NCBI GenBank assembly: GCA_011390635.1 | Contig: JAABSA010000001.1 | Span: 1 to 64,000 of the forward strand | Length of the DNA: 64,000 bases | From: Desulfotignum sp. | GTDB taxonomy: Bacteria > Desulfobacterota > Desulfobacteria > Desulfobacterales > Desulfobacteraceae | Direction of reading: 5' to 3' | Shown: one piece after another, positions 35,793 through 44,719 of the stretch | Position numbering within the stretch: the stretch's first letter is position 1 | How the letters are laid out: each line of letters begins with the position of its first letter | Position numbers and translations under genes: made by a program | The notes under the pieces: generated by a model | The model's input: the letters and a program-made list of their open reading frames with translations, nothing else | What the model was told of the DNA's origin: nothing | Database searches by the model: none

Positions 35793-38700
35793 ATGCGCGA
35801 TCCAAAAAGAAAGATTCCCTATAACTACACCTCTGCCAATGATGATCAGGTTATCCGGCACCTTTTTGGATCAGATATACAGGATGCCATTGCCAGTCTT
35901 GACAACCAGAAGAATACCGGCAGATCCTCCAGGCTTTTGCACCGGTTCATGGGGGATCTGTTTATTATCCAGCGCAATCCGTTTTTATTCCAGGAGCTGC
36001 TGGAATATCCCGTGCAGCGTAAACACTTGTTTTCAGAATGTGAAAATGATCTTGATATCATTGAAAAGGCAGCCCGTCACCCCGCGGTTTTCCAGGTGCT
36101 GTCCGCCTGCCGGAATGCCCTCAAAGCCCTGCGCCGAAAGATTCTTAGCCATTTCACCTTCCAGCAGAAAATTCTGGGCAGTTTGGCGCCTGTTATCGGA
36201 AAGGACAATATCTATTTTGATCCTTTCACCATTATGGCCCATGCCACCGATGCCACAGACTGGCGCAGGTTTCTGCCCATTGCGGTGCTCAGACCGGACA
36301 ATGAATCCCAGGTGCCGCAGCTGGTGACCAGAATCCGTGATCTGGGTCTGCATATTATTCCCCGGGGAGCCGGTACAGGTCTGACCGGAGGGGCTACTCC
36401 CCTGACTGCCCATTGCGTCATGGTCAACACGGAAAAGCTCAATCGTATATCAGAAATTGTACCTGTCCGGACTCCGGGGATGCAAACCAACTATTCCATT
36501 CATCTGGAGGCCGGGGTTATTACCCAGGACGCCAAGGATGCAGCAGCAAAAAACAACCTGATATTTGCCACTGACCCCACTTCTGCCTGGGCCTGCACCA
36601 TCGGCGGCAATCTGTCGGAAAATGCCGGCGGCAAAACTGCTGTCCTTTTCGGCACAGCCCTGGACAATGTGTTGTCCTACAATATTGTCATGGCTGACGG
36701 ACATCTGTATACTGTGACGCGCAAACACCATCCCGGCAGAAAGATTCTTTCCACAGACCACGTCACCTTCGAGGTCACAGATGACCAGGGACACCTGGTG
36801 CAAATCATTGCACTGACCGGTGAAGAGATCCGTAAAAAAAATCTGGGAAAAGATGTCACCAACAAAACCCTTAACGGTCTTCCCGGTATCCAGAAAGAAG
36901 GATGTGACGGGATTATCACCTCTGCCCGGTTTATCCTTTACCCTGTATTTGCATATAAAAAAACCAGCTGTATAGAGTTTTTCGGCAATGACATGACCGA
37001 AGCGGGACAGGTCATCACCGCCATTTCCAGGGCATTTTCCCGAAGTGATCCGGCCATAATGGCTCTGGAACATTTTGACGAGGAATATATCAAGGCGATC
37101 CGGTATAAAACCAAGCAGGCGATGGGTACCAGGCTCAAGGCTGTGTTGCTTGTGGACATGGTATCCAATAACAAAGATACCCTGGACCAGGGCCTGAAAA
37201 CCCTTGAGACCATTCTGGCACCCTATGAGAAAACCGGACTGTCCATTGCAAAAGATGACAAAGAAGCGGTACGTTTCTGGGAAGACCGCAAACGCTTAGG
37301 TGTCATTGCCGCCCACACCAATGCTTTTAAACTAAATGAAGATATTGTGCTTCCCATGGATTCTCTGGCCGCATTTGTCAGTTTTGTGGACCAGATAAAC
37401 ATGGAAGAAAAAGCATGTAACCAGACAAAGATCATCCAGGATATTGTGGATTATCTGGATGGGGCCATTCCGCTGGCCGATCCCCAGTGGCTGGTGAAAA
37501 AAGTTGCCCTGGCCAAAGACCTGGCCTGGGCAACGAAAAAAAAACTGGCCATCGCTTCCAGGGATGCTCTGGAAGCCGGTATCCATGCCAAAAATTATTA
37601 TGACCAGGTCTTCCAGAGCCTGCGGGGCTATACCCTGGTTCTGGAAAATCTGGAAAAAATTTACCAGAGTGCCCAATCCCGCCTCATTGTTATTGCCACC
37701 CACATGCATGCAGGAGACGGCAATGTCCATGTGAACATCCCGGTTTTTTCCAATGACCGGGAAATGATGCAACGGGCTGCCATGACAGCGGACAAGGTCA
37801 TGGAAAAAGCAAAAATTCTCAAGGGAGCTGTGTCTGGGGAGCATGGTATCGGGGTGACAAAATTCAAACACCTGGATCCTTCTGCCATAAAGGCTTTTGA
37901 ACAATACCGGGACCGTATTGATCCGGACAGGATCATGAACCCCAATAAATTATCTGAACCGGATATTATCAACAAGATATTCACTCCCTCCTTCAATCTG
38001 CTGGAGCTGGAAGCCAGAATACTCAAACACGGCGATTTGTCCCATCTGGCCCACCATATTGCCAATTGTGTGCGCTGCGGCAAGTGTAAACCATTGTGCC
38101 CGGTGTTTTTCCCCGATAAGAACATGTTTTTTCATCCCAGAAACAAGAACCTTGCCCTGGGATCACTGATTGAAGCGATGTTGTATATTACCCAGCGCAC
38201 CCAGTCCACAGGGTTCAAGATTTTGAAAAATCTGGAACAGATTGCAGACCATTGCACCATCTGCCATCGGTGTTTTGTTAAATGCCCGGTGAGTATCGAT
38301 TCAGGGAACATTTGCATTGAAGAGCGCAACATCCTTAAAACCATGGAGTTTACGCACACCCCTTTGTCCACCCGCATGACCCTGGCATATCTGTCTGAAA
38401 AGCGGCCATTGGCCAACCGCCTTATCAGACCGGCTCTTCTGGGGACGGGTACCTTTTTGCAGCGCAGTGCGGCAAGCGTTTTGTCACCCCTGGCCAGGAA
38501 AGATGCCTTTGCCCGGACCCGGGGGATGCAGCTGCTGCGCACCAGGATTGCCCGGCCTGATCCCTGCACCCTGCGGGCGGCGTTACCTGTAACCGGGAAA
38601 AACCAGGCACTGGTGCTGGAACCCTTGGTATCACCAATCTCCACGGTATTTTATTTTCCCGGCTGCGGCAGTGAACGGGTTTTTTCCCGCATTTCCCTGG

Positions 38701-39377
38701 CTGCCATTCATCTTTTGCTGGGGCAGAACCACAGAATAATTCTGCCCCCGCCTTTTTTGTGCTGTGGATACCCTTTCAAGGTCAATGCCCGGATACGGCA
38801 ATACCAGCAGATATTTTTAAAAAATATCATTGTTTTCACCCAGATCCGGGATATGTTCCATGACCTGACTTTTGATGCCTGTCTTGTATCCTGCGGTACA
38901 TGTATGGAATCTTTGGTGCAGTTGGATGTGGAACAGATCTTTGACTGTGCTGTGACAGATATTTCAGAATATGTGCTGCAGCATTGGAATATATCTGTAG
39001 CATCACCCCAGTCTTATTTATACCATGCCCCTTGTCATGATTCTTTGAAAAATGCGGCCCCCTGTCTGCTTGAAAAGCAAGGCATTCAGATAACACCCGT
39101 TCCCTTTTGCTGTTCTGAAGCCGGCACCATGGCCCTTTCCAGACCGGATATCAGCCATGCCATGCTGATGCGCAAACAAACGGCCCTGGCACCTGTACAC
39201 AAGGGTGAAAAAACGAAAATATTGACCAACTGCCCTTCCTGTCTCCAGGGTCTGGGCCGCCAGCCGAAGCTTATACCAGTCCATCTGGCAGAGGAACTGG
39301 CGGTGTTTATGGGAAAAACAAAGGGGCAGACCACGCTGAAAGAAAAGACAGGCTCCTGTGAAACAGTGACCTTCTGA
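35793..39377 (+). CDS. FAD-linked 2-hydroxyacid dehydrogenase with Fe-S and CCG domains
   Basis: A 1194-residue multidomain oxidoreductase. Residues about 1-125 form an unnamed N-terminal helical region (DUF3683-like). Then a PCMH-type FAD domain (IIPRGAGTGLTGGATPLT; FATDPTSAWACTIGGNLSENAGG) and a C-terminal FAD oxidase domain with the metal or substrate histidines THMHAGDGNVHVNIP and SGEHGIGVTKF. Two 4Fe-4S motifs follow (CVRCGKCKPLC from Cys759; CTICHRCFVKC from Cys821), then two CCG-type repeats (FFPGCGSE...CCGYPF and HAPCHDS...CCSEAG) like those of GlcF/HdrB. Such enzymes oxidise D-lactate, glycolate or D-2-hydroxyglutarate and pass electrons to membrane or redox proteins. It starts two bases after serA, so it is cotranscribed; the substrate is inferred, not shown. 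Confidence 0.88.
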   Translation: MRDPKRKIPYNYTSANDDQVIRHLFGSDIQDAIASLDNQKNTGRSSRLLHRFMGDLFIIQRNPFLFQELLEYPVQRKHLFSECENDLDIIEKAARHPAVFQVLSACRNALKALRRKILSHFTFQQKILGSLAPVIGKDNIYFDPFTIMAHATDATDWRRFLPIAVLRPDNESQVPQLVTRIRDLGLHIIPRGAGTGLTGGATPLTAHCVMVNTEKLNRISEIVPVRTPGMQTNYSIHLEAGVITQDAKDAAAKNNLIFATDPTSAWACTIGGNLSENAGGKTAVLFGTALDNVLSYNIVMADGHLYTVTRKHHPGRKILSTDHVTFEVTDDQGHLVQIIALTGEEIRKKNLGKDVTNKTLNGLPGIQKEGCDGIITSARFILYPVFAYKKTSCIEFFGNDMTEAGQVITAISRAFSRSDPAIMALEHFDEEYIKAIRYKTKQAMGTRLKAVLLVDMVSNNKDTLDQGLKTLETILAPYEKTGLSIAKDDKEAVRFWEDRKRLGVIAAHTNAFKLNEDIVLPMDSLAAFVSFVDQINMEEKACNQTKIIQDIVDYLDGAIPLADPQWLVKKVALAKDLAWATKKKLAIASRDALEAGIHAKNYYDQVFQSLRGYTLVLENLEKIYQSAQSRLIVIATHMHAGDGNVHVNIPVFSNDREMMQRAAMTADKVMEKAKILKGAVSGEHGIGVTKFKHLDPSAIKAFEQYRDRIDPDRIMNPNKLSEPDIINKIFTPSFNLLELEARILKHGDLSHLAHHIANCVRCGKCKPLCPVFFPDKNMFFHPRNKNLALGSLIEAMLYITQRTQSTGFKILKNLEQIADHCTICHRCFVKCPVSIDSGNICIEERNILKTMEFTHTPLSTRMTLAYLSEKRPLANRLIRPALLGTGTFLQRSAASVLSPLARKDAFARTRGMQLLRTRIARPDPCTLRAALPVTGKNQALVLEPLVSPISTVFYFPGCGSERVFSRISLAAIHLLLGQNHRIILPPPFLCCGYPFKVNARIRQYQQIFLKNIIVFTQIRDMFHDLTFDACLVSCGTCMESLVQLDVEQIFDCAVTDISEYVLQHWNISVASPQSYLYHAPCHDSLKNAAPCLLEKQGIQITPVPFCCSEAGTMALSRPDISHAMLMRKQTALAPVHKGEKTKILTNCPSCLQGLGRQPKLIPVHLAEELAVFMGKTKGQTTLKEKTGSCETVTF

Positions 39378-39379
39378 CC

Positions 39380-40090
39380 ATGAATCTGATACTGCTCACC
39401 CCTGGTGATTTCACCGGTTCAAAAAGGGTATGTCTTACAGACCGCCGCCATAACCATATCAGAAACGTTCTCCAGGCAGCACAAGGGGACCGGGTGGCCT
39501 GCGGCATTCTCAACGGTAATATGGGATCTGCTTTCATCATCCACATTGATGATACCAGGGTGGATATGGATGTGATACTTGATCAGACACCACCTGCGCC
39601 ATTGCCCTTAACCCTTGTTCTGGCACTGCCCCGGCCAAAGATGCTCAAACGTATTATCCAAAATGTTACTTCCCTCGGGGTCAAGGATATCTATCTGGTC
39701 AATTCCTGGCGGGTGGAAAAAAGTTTCTGGCAAAGTCCGGTCCTGGCGGATGAAACACTTTACGGATATAAAATGCTGGGGCTGGAACAGGCCAAAGACA
39801 CAGCAATGCCCCGGATTCATAAAAAACGGTTTTTTGCCCGGTTTGTAAAAAATGAGTTGCCGGATATTGCCAAAAATTCCTGTTCCATCCTTGCCCACCC
39901 CAAAACAGTTCATCTGTGTCCTGCCGGGGTTGATCAGCCGGTTACCCTGGCAGTGGGACCGGAAGGCGGATGGATCGATCTGGAAGCAAAAACCTTTGAA
40001 GACACGGGATTTGTTTCATACCATATCGGTGCGCGGATATTGACGGTGGAAACCGCCATAACCTGTTTAATATCGCGCTTGTACACATAA
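39380..40090 (+). CDS. rsmE: 16S rRNA (uracil-1498-N3) methyltransferase
   Basis: A 236-residue SPOUT-fold methyltransferase that methylates U1498 of 16S rRNA. The N-terminal PUA-like domain (DRRHNHIRNVLQAAQGDRV) is followed by the catalytic domain with LALPRPKMLKRIIQNVTSLGV, the S-adenosylmethionine loop AVGPEGGWIDLE and the C-terminal IGARILTVETAI. Spacing of two bases from the preceding oxidoreductase gene suggests the same transcript. RsmE genes are frequently placed beside unrelated metabolic genes, so no functional link is implied. Confidence 0.94.
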   Translation: MNLILLTPGDFTGSKRVCLTDRRHNHIRNVLQAAQGDRVACGILNGNMGSAFIIHIDDTRVDMDVILDQTPPAPLPLTLVLALPRPKMLKRIIQNVTSLGVKDIYLVNSWRVEKSFWQSPVLADETLYGYKMLGLEQAKDTAMPRIHKKRFFARFVKNELPDIAKNSCSILAHPKTVHLCPAGVDQPVTLAVGPEGGWIDLEAKTFEDTGFVSYHIGARILTVETAITCLISRLYT

Positions 40091-40122
40091 CTTATACAAG
40101 ACAAACAAAGCAATGGATGAAA

Positions 40123-40284
40123 ATGGATCAAAAAACAAAAAATGAACGGCAGCGAGCGTTTGACAGCCTGCCCCAAAGTATCAGAGAAAAATTGACCCCT
40201 GAAGAAAAAGCGTTGTTTTTAACAGCAGAAGTCTGGCCGGAGACATTGTTTGAAAAACTGGATGAATTTCTCATCAAGGAGTAG
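40123..40284 (+). CDS. 53-residue hypothetical protein
   Basis: A short charged protein beginning MDQKTKNERQRAFDSL with two probable helices (residues 8-24 and 25-52) and a Pro-rich turn (LTPEEKALF; EVWPETLFEKL). No family is recognised. The codon usage and the even spread of charged residues look like those of a real small protein, and it lies 32 bases after rsmE in the same direction, ending five bases from the convergent ABC-F gene. No strong ribosome binding site is evident; a competing upstream ATG at 40113 stops after ten codons. Confidence 0.55.
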   Translation: MDQKTKNERQRAFDSLPQSIREKLTPEEKALFLTAEVWPETLFEKLDEFLIKE

Positions 40285-40288
40285 CGGT

Positions 40289-42112
40289 TTATTTGGCGGC
40301 ATCTGCTTTTTTCTGCTCTAAGATCTGCCAGCGGGTATAGAGTTCCTGTACTTGTTTTTCAGCCAATTCCAGTTGTTCACAGGCGTACATCATTTTTTTT
40401 ACCTGTACTGCAAAGTCAGGGTTTTGAATTTCGGAATGTAATGCTTCCACCCGGGCTTCCGCCGCCAGAATTTTTTCTTCCATATGCTCCAGTTCATACT
40501 TGTCCTTAAAAGAAAAAACAGGTTTGGCAGGGGAAAGTTTTTTTACGTCGGGTTTGGATTCTGTCCGGGATGCCTGTTTTTCGGGCTGCTTCACAAGGGT
40601 TCTGGCCTTGAGTATCTGGTTGAAGTCTTTGTAAAATGCTGCATCCGAACCAGGATCCAGAAACAGGATCCTGTGGCAGACCCGGTCCATGAGATACCGG
40701 TCATGGGATACAATCACAACGGCGCCGGCAAACTCTTTGATACTTTGCTCCAGTACTTCCAGAGACAATATATCCAGGTCATTGGTGGGCTCGTCCAGCA
40801 ACAGGACATCAGCAGGCTGCAGCATCAGGTTGGCCAGAATAATCCTTGCCTTTTCTCCGCCGGACAGGCGCTTGACCGGCATATCCAGCTGATCCGGCAT
40901 GAACAGGAAACGTTTGGCCCAGGTAACCACATGAACGCTTTTTCCCAGGTAATTGACGGAGTCACCGCCCCCTGGATTCAGTGCATCCCGAAGCAGATCC
41001 TGGGGGTCCAGCCGGGATCTGTTCTGGTCAAACACGGCAATTTTCAAGCCTTCCGCCCATTTGACGGTTCCCTGGTCCGGTGGTATCGTTTTTTCCAGCA
41101 GGGACAAAAAAGTGGATTTGCCGGAGCCGTTTACGCCTACCACTCCCAGGCAGACACCGGGTCCCAGTTCAAAGGTGATGCCTGAAAAAAGGCGGGCTTT
41201 TTGGAATCCCTTGGTCAGGTTGTGCACCTGGATCAGTTTTCGGGTTTGTCTGCCGGTGGCACAAAAATCAATATCAACCCTGGCAATGTGCCGGTTTCTT
41301 TCCTTGAGGTCGTCCAGAGACTGGCGCAGCTTGTCAGCCTGGTCGATGCGGAACCGGGCCTTTGTTGTTCTGGCCTTGGCTCCCTGCCTGAGCCATTCAT
41401 CTTCCCGCCGCATTTTGCTGGCCAAAGATGCTTGTTGTTTCTGCTGGGCTGCTAAAAATTTATGGCGTTCCTGTTCAAACACCTGGTAAGATCCCTGAAT
41501 TTTGAAATATCCCTGCGCATAGAATTTTCCCATCTCCATTATACTGGTACACACATTTTCCAGAAAGGCCCTGTCATGGCTCACCAGAATATAGGAAAAT
41601 GCAGCAGATACAAGCACCTGTTCCAGCCATAGAATACCGTCGATATCAAGGTGGTTGGTGGGTTCATCCAAGAGCAGAAGATCCGGTCCCATGCACAGAG
41701 AACGGGTGATGGCCAGCCTTTTTTTCCACCCTCCGGACAAGTGCCGTACAGGTATGTTTGTATCTGCAAACTTACCCTTTCCCATGGCCTGGTTAACCCT
41801 TCGGTGACGTTCCTTTTCGTCCATGGAAAAAGAGGCCAGGCTTGTGTATAAGGTATCCTGAATGGTCTGGTCCGAATCGAGCTGGTCTTCCTGGGCAAGA
41901 TATACAATGCGTATCCCTTTTTGAGCCGCAAGTTCACCACTGTCCGGCAGCATTTTTCCTGCGATAATCTTGAGCAGGGTGGATTTTCCACTGCCGTTGC
42001 TGCCGATAAGTCCTACACGTTCACCTGTTTTAAAATCAAAACTCAGATCTGAAAAAAGGGTGTCGTCGCCAAAGGTTTTGGATATTTCAGTGGTGGTGAA
42101 AAGAACTGACAT
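40289..42112 (-). CDS. uup: ABC-F family ATPase (Uup-like)
   Basis: A 607-residue protein with two ABC ATPase domains and no membrane part, the plan of ribosome-acting ABC-F proteins. Walker A GSNGSGKSTLL and GVNGSGKSTFL, signatures LSGGWKKRLA and LSGGEKARI, and Walker B LLLLDEPTNHLDI and LLLDEPTNDLDI are complete; the interdomain linker (about residues 225-285, KMRREDEWLRQGAKARTTKARF) is of the Uup type. A C-terminal charged coiled-coil region follows (about residues 520-607), as in Uup. It is expected to bind the ribosome or structured DNA and RNA. The gene is divergent neither to its neighbour nor in an obvious operon; it converges on the 53-residue gene. Confidence 0.92.
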   Translation of the reverse strand: MSVLFTTTEISKTFGDDTLFSDLSFDFKTGERVGLIGSNGSGKSTLLKIIAGKMLPDSGELAAQKGIRIVYLAQEDQLDSDQTIQDTLYTSLASFSMDEKERHRRVNQAMGKGKFADTNIPVRHLSGGWKKRLAITRSLCMGPDLLLLDEPTNHLDIDGILWLEQVLVSAAFSYILVSHDRAFLENVCTSIMEMGKFYAQGYFKIQGSYQVFEQERHKFLAAQQKQQASLASKMRREDEWLRQGAKARTTKARFRIDQADKLRQSLDDLKERNRHIARVDIDFCATGRQTRKLIQVHNLTKGFQKARLFSGITFELGPGVCLGVVGVNGSGKSTFLSLLEKTIPPDQGTVKWAEGLKIAVFDQNRSRLDPQDLLRDALNPGGGDSVNYLGKSVHVVTWAKRFLFMPDQLDMPVKRLSGGEKARIILANLMLQPADVLLLDEPTNDLDILSLEVLEQSIKEFAGAVVIVSHDRYLMDRVCHRILFLDPGSDAAFYKDFNQILKARTLVKQPEKQASRTESKPDVKKLSPAKPVFSFKDKYELEHMEEKILAAEARVEALHSEIQNPDFAVQVKKMMYACEQLELAEKQVQELYTRWQILEQKKADAAK

Positions 42113-42149
42113 GAAGAAAACTACCTGAAGTTAAAGGTTAAGCTGTTTT

Positions 42150-42365
42150 TTAAATCCGTTTGAACACCCGGATAATTTTAATAAAAAAAGTGACGGCCAG
42201 GGTGGTGCTTATGAGAAGGATAAAGCTGGCAGCAAAAAAAGTCATGATAAAGCTGAAGGGATCTTCAAGACCATAGGATGCCATGAGCAGATCAAGTCCG
42301 AAGACAAAGAAAAAAAGTGATACCAGTATCAGCACTATCTGAAAAATCCACCAGGTATATTTCAT
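42150..42365 (-). CDS. 71-residue two-span membrane protein
   Basis: A small hydrophobic protein with two predicted membrane helices: WWIFQIVLILVSLFFFVFGLDLL and FIMTFFAASFILLISTTLAVTFF, ending in a basic tail (KIIRVFKRI). No family recognised. The ATG at 42365 is chosen because the upstream extension is not hydrophobic and lacks a better start; only a weak GGAAC precedes it. It lies 37 bases upstream of the ABC-F gene on the same strand and is divergent from the two-component system. Confidence 0.6.
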   Translation of the reverse strand: MKYTWWIFQIVLILVSLFFFVFGLDLLMASYGLEDPFSFIMTFFAASFILLISTTLAVTFFIKIIRVFKRI

Positions 42366-42442
42366 TAAACAGGTTCCATTTTTTTTCAATTGCATTAGGG
42401 GAAAATTGCAGGCAAGCGTACCGGTTTTACCAAAAAAAATCA

Positions 42443-42478
42443 AATCAATATTGATTATTCACAAGGGGTTCATATTAT
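42443..42478 (+). promoter_or_regulatory. Palindrome overlapping the predicted response-regulator promoter
   Basis: A perfect 14-base palindrome AATCAATATTGATT at 42443-42456 overlaps a -35-like TTGATT (42451-42456) which is followed, 16 bases on, by TATTAT (42473-42478). This arrangement puts a symmetric operator-like site over the promoter of the two-component genes, about 65 bases before the regulator start codon. Confidence 0.5.
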
Positions 42479-42542
42479 ACTGTATAGTATTCTGGTCGGT
42501 TGCGAAAGGGTGACCGTGATAATTATCGGAGAGTGCAGGTTC

Positions 42543-43223
42543 ATGAGGGTTCTTCTGGTGGAAGATGATGAAAAAATTGCCCGGTTTGTGGAAAAAGGGC
42601 TCCAGGCTGCGGGCTTTGCCGTGGACACGGCAGTTACAGGACCACATGGGTATGAAAAAGCATGTGAAAAATGCTATGACACGTTGATCATTGACATCAT
42701 GCTGCCGCAAATGGATGGATTTTCCCTGATCAATAATATTCGGACCGGCAAAAACAACACCCCCATCATCGTCCTGAGCGCCAGGGACCGTGTAGATGAT
42801 CGTGTCAAGGGACTTGAGGCAGGAGCAGACGATTATCTGACCAAGCCCTTTGCATTTTCCGAGCTGCTCGCCAGAGTACAGGCCCTGATCAGAAGGGCCG
42901 GCAATGTGACGGATCCAGTGGTACTCACCTATGAAGATCTGTCTTTGGATATTGTTAAACGTCAGGTCAAAAGAGGAAAGACGTTTATTGATCTGCAGCC
43001 TTTGGAATTTTCTCTGCTGGAATATCTGCTGCGCAACCGGGAACGTGTGGTGTCCAAAACCATGATTATGGAACATGTATGGAATTATAATTTTGATCCC
43101 ATGACCAATGTGGTGGAGGCGAGAATCTGCCGGTTACGTGATAAGATCGACAAAGATTACCCCATAAAGCTGATTCACACCGTGAGGGGGGCGGGCTACG
43201 TGCTAAGGACCCAGGATGCCTGA
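42543..43223 (+). CDS. OmpR/PhoB-family response regulator
   Basis: A 226-residue response regulator with receiver domain (Asp8 and Asp9, phospho-acceptor Asp51 in DTLIIDIMLPQMDG, the Thr/Ser switch at about residue 79, TKPF near 101) and a winged-helix DNA-binding domain (DLQPLEFSLLEYLLRN, then TNVVEARICRLRDKID). The most likely start is the ATG at 42543. Its stop overlaps the sensor kinase start by eight bases, so the two are coexpressed. An 11-base-spaced direct repeat at the 3' end of the kinase gene is a candidate binding site, suggesting control of the DegP-type protease gene that follows. Confidence 0.93.
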   Translation: MRVLLVEDDEKIARFVEKGLQAAGFAVDTAVTGPHGYEKACEKCYDTLIIDIMLPQMDGFSLINNIRTGKNNTPIIVLSARDRVDDRVKGLEAGADDYLTKPFAFSELLARVQALIRRAGNVTDPVVLTYEDLSLDIVKRQVKRGKTFIDLQPLEFSLLEYLLRNRERVVSKTMIMEHVWNYNFDPMTNVVEARICRLRDKIDKDYPIKLIHTVRGAGYVLRTQDA

Positions 43224-44619
43224 TCTGTTCAGGACCATCAGTTTCCGCCTCACCCTCTGGTATACCGGCATTTTTTCCATATCCGCCTGTGTGGCATTTA
43301 TACTGTTTTATTATCTGGCTGTTTCCACCCTTCAGGACCAGACCGATCAGGAACTTCTGGACAAAGCCGGTCAATTTGCTGCGGTTATCACACAAAACGG
43401 CCTGAGGGGGGCCAGCAGTCTTGCGGTTATCGAAGCCCAGGCGGCAGGGGAAAAACTGATATTTTTCCGGCTGCTTTATCCCAATGGTGAGGTGTTTGCA
43501 TCTTCCCACATGTCCTATTGGAAGAATATCACAGTGGATCAGCAACTGCTTGATCGGCTGGTGGAAAAAAAGTCCCATGTGTTTGACACACGCATGGTGG
43601 CACAAACATATAAGGCACGCATCCTGTATGCTTTTGTCGCGCACAACGTCATCTTGCAGACCGGGATTGCCATGGATTCCCAGTCCAAATTTCTTAATGC
43701 CTTCAAGCTGGTGTTTGCGGTGGCCATGGCTTTTATCATCGGATTTTCCGCTGTTTCAGGCTGGTTTCTGGTGCGCAAGGCATTGTTGCGGGTGGATACC
43801 ATTACCCGCACGGCAAAAGCAATTACAGGCACAAGCCTCCAGAAACGTGTGCCTGAAACCGGCAGCAAGGATGAACTGGATCACCTGGCCGCCACCTTTA
43901 ACCAGATGCTGGACCGTATCCAGACCCTGGTGAACAGTATCAAGGAAATGGGAGATAATATGGCCCATGATCTGAAAAGCCCGGTCACCCGCATCAGGGG
44001 CGTTGCGGAAATGGGGTTGGTGCAGGGAGAAACCATGGATGACTTTCATGCCATGGCCGCCAACACCATTGAGGAATCAGACCGGCTTCTGGATATGATC
44101 AATACAATGCTGGTAATTTCAAAAACAGAGGCAGGAGAGGGTGAGTTTGTGTTTCAACAGGTGGATGTAACCCGGATGATCCAGGAGGCCTGTGACTTGT
44201 TCAAACCGGTTGCAGAGGACAAAAACATTTCATTTTTCTGCGGTGTGCAAGGCCGCTTCCTTGTAAAGGCTGATATTAAAATGCTCCAGCGTGCATTTTC
44301 CAATCTTTTGGACAATGCCCTCAAATATACCGGCAGCGGTGGTCAGGTGATGGTTCAGGCCCGGCAAAAATCCGGTGAAATCCTGGAGATTCAGGTGATT
44401 GACACAGGGCCTGGAATCGATCCGGATTTCCAGGAACGTATTTTTGAACGTTTTTTCCGCACTGAATCTTCCAGAAACAGTCCCGGCACCGGACTGGGGC
44501 TTCCGCTGGCCAGAACCATTGCACAAGCCCATGGCGGAGATGTCAAAGTGGAAAGCGAACCCGGCAAAGGAGCCATCTTTACCCTTACATTGCCAAATTG
44601 TAATTTTCAGGTCATGTAA
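43216..44619 (+). CDS. HAMP-domain sensor histidine kinase
   Basis: A 467-residue membrane kinase. Two membrane segments (about residues 12-35 and 170-190) bracket a periplasmic sensor of about 135 residues, followed by a HAMP domain (AITGTSLQKRVPETGSKDELDHLA). The phospho-histidine is His251 in MAHDLKSPVTRIRG, and the catalytic ATPase region shows NLLDNALKYT (N box), VIDTGPGIDP (G1), RFFRTESSRNSPGTGLGLPLA (G2). The H-box with HDLKSP is of the PhoR/EnvZ-like kind. It overlaps the regulator gene by eight bases. The ligand is unknown; the downstream DegP-type gene hints at envelope-stress sensing. Confidence 0.92.
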   Translation: MPDLFRTISFRLTLWYTGIFSISACVAFILFYYLAVSTLQDQTDQELLDKAGQFAAVITQNGLRGASSLAVIEAQAAGEKLIFFRLLYPNGEVFASSHMSYWKNITVDQQLLDRLVEKKSHVFDTRMVAQTYKARILYAFVAHNVILQTGIAMDSQSKFLNAFKLVFAVAMAFIIGFSAVSGWFLVRKALLRVDTITRTAKAITGTSLQKRVPETGSKDELDHLAATFNQMLDRIQTLVNSIKEMGDNMAHDLKSPVTRIRGVAEMGLVQGETMDDFHAMAANTIEESDRLLDMINTMLVISKTEAGEGEFVFQQVDVTRMIQEACDLFKPVAEDKNISFFCGVQGRFLVKADIKMLQRAFSNLLDNALKYTGSGGQVMVQARQKSGEILEIQVIDTGPGIDPDFQERIFERFFRTESSRNSPGTGLGLPLARTIAQAHGGDVKVESEPGKGAIFTLTLPNCNFQVM

Positions 44620-44627
44620 AGGTCATG
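44609..44627 (+). promoter_or_regulatory. Direct repeat AGGTCATG, 11-base period, upstream of degP-type gene
   Basis: AGGTCATG occurs at 44609-44616 and again at 44620-44627, exactly 11 bases apart, straddling the kinase stop codon. Tandem half-sites with one-helical-turn spacing are the usual binding pattern of OmpR/PhoB-family regulators, and the site lies about 95 bases upstream of the DegP-type start codon, behind the two-component genes. The inference is that the regulator encoded next door activates the protease gene. Confidence 0.55.
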
Positions 44628-44719
44628 CGTATGTATTACAATGGCAATTGACAGGTTGAACAAAATTTATTGCAGTAATTTCAGGTACAATTTACAAACC
44701 CCGACAAGGAGGATTATCC

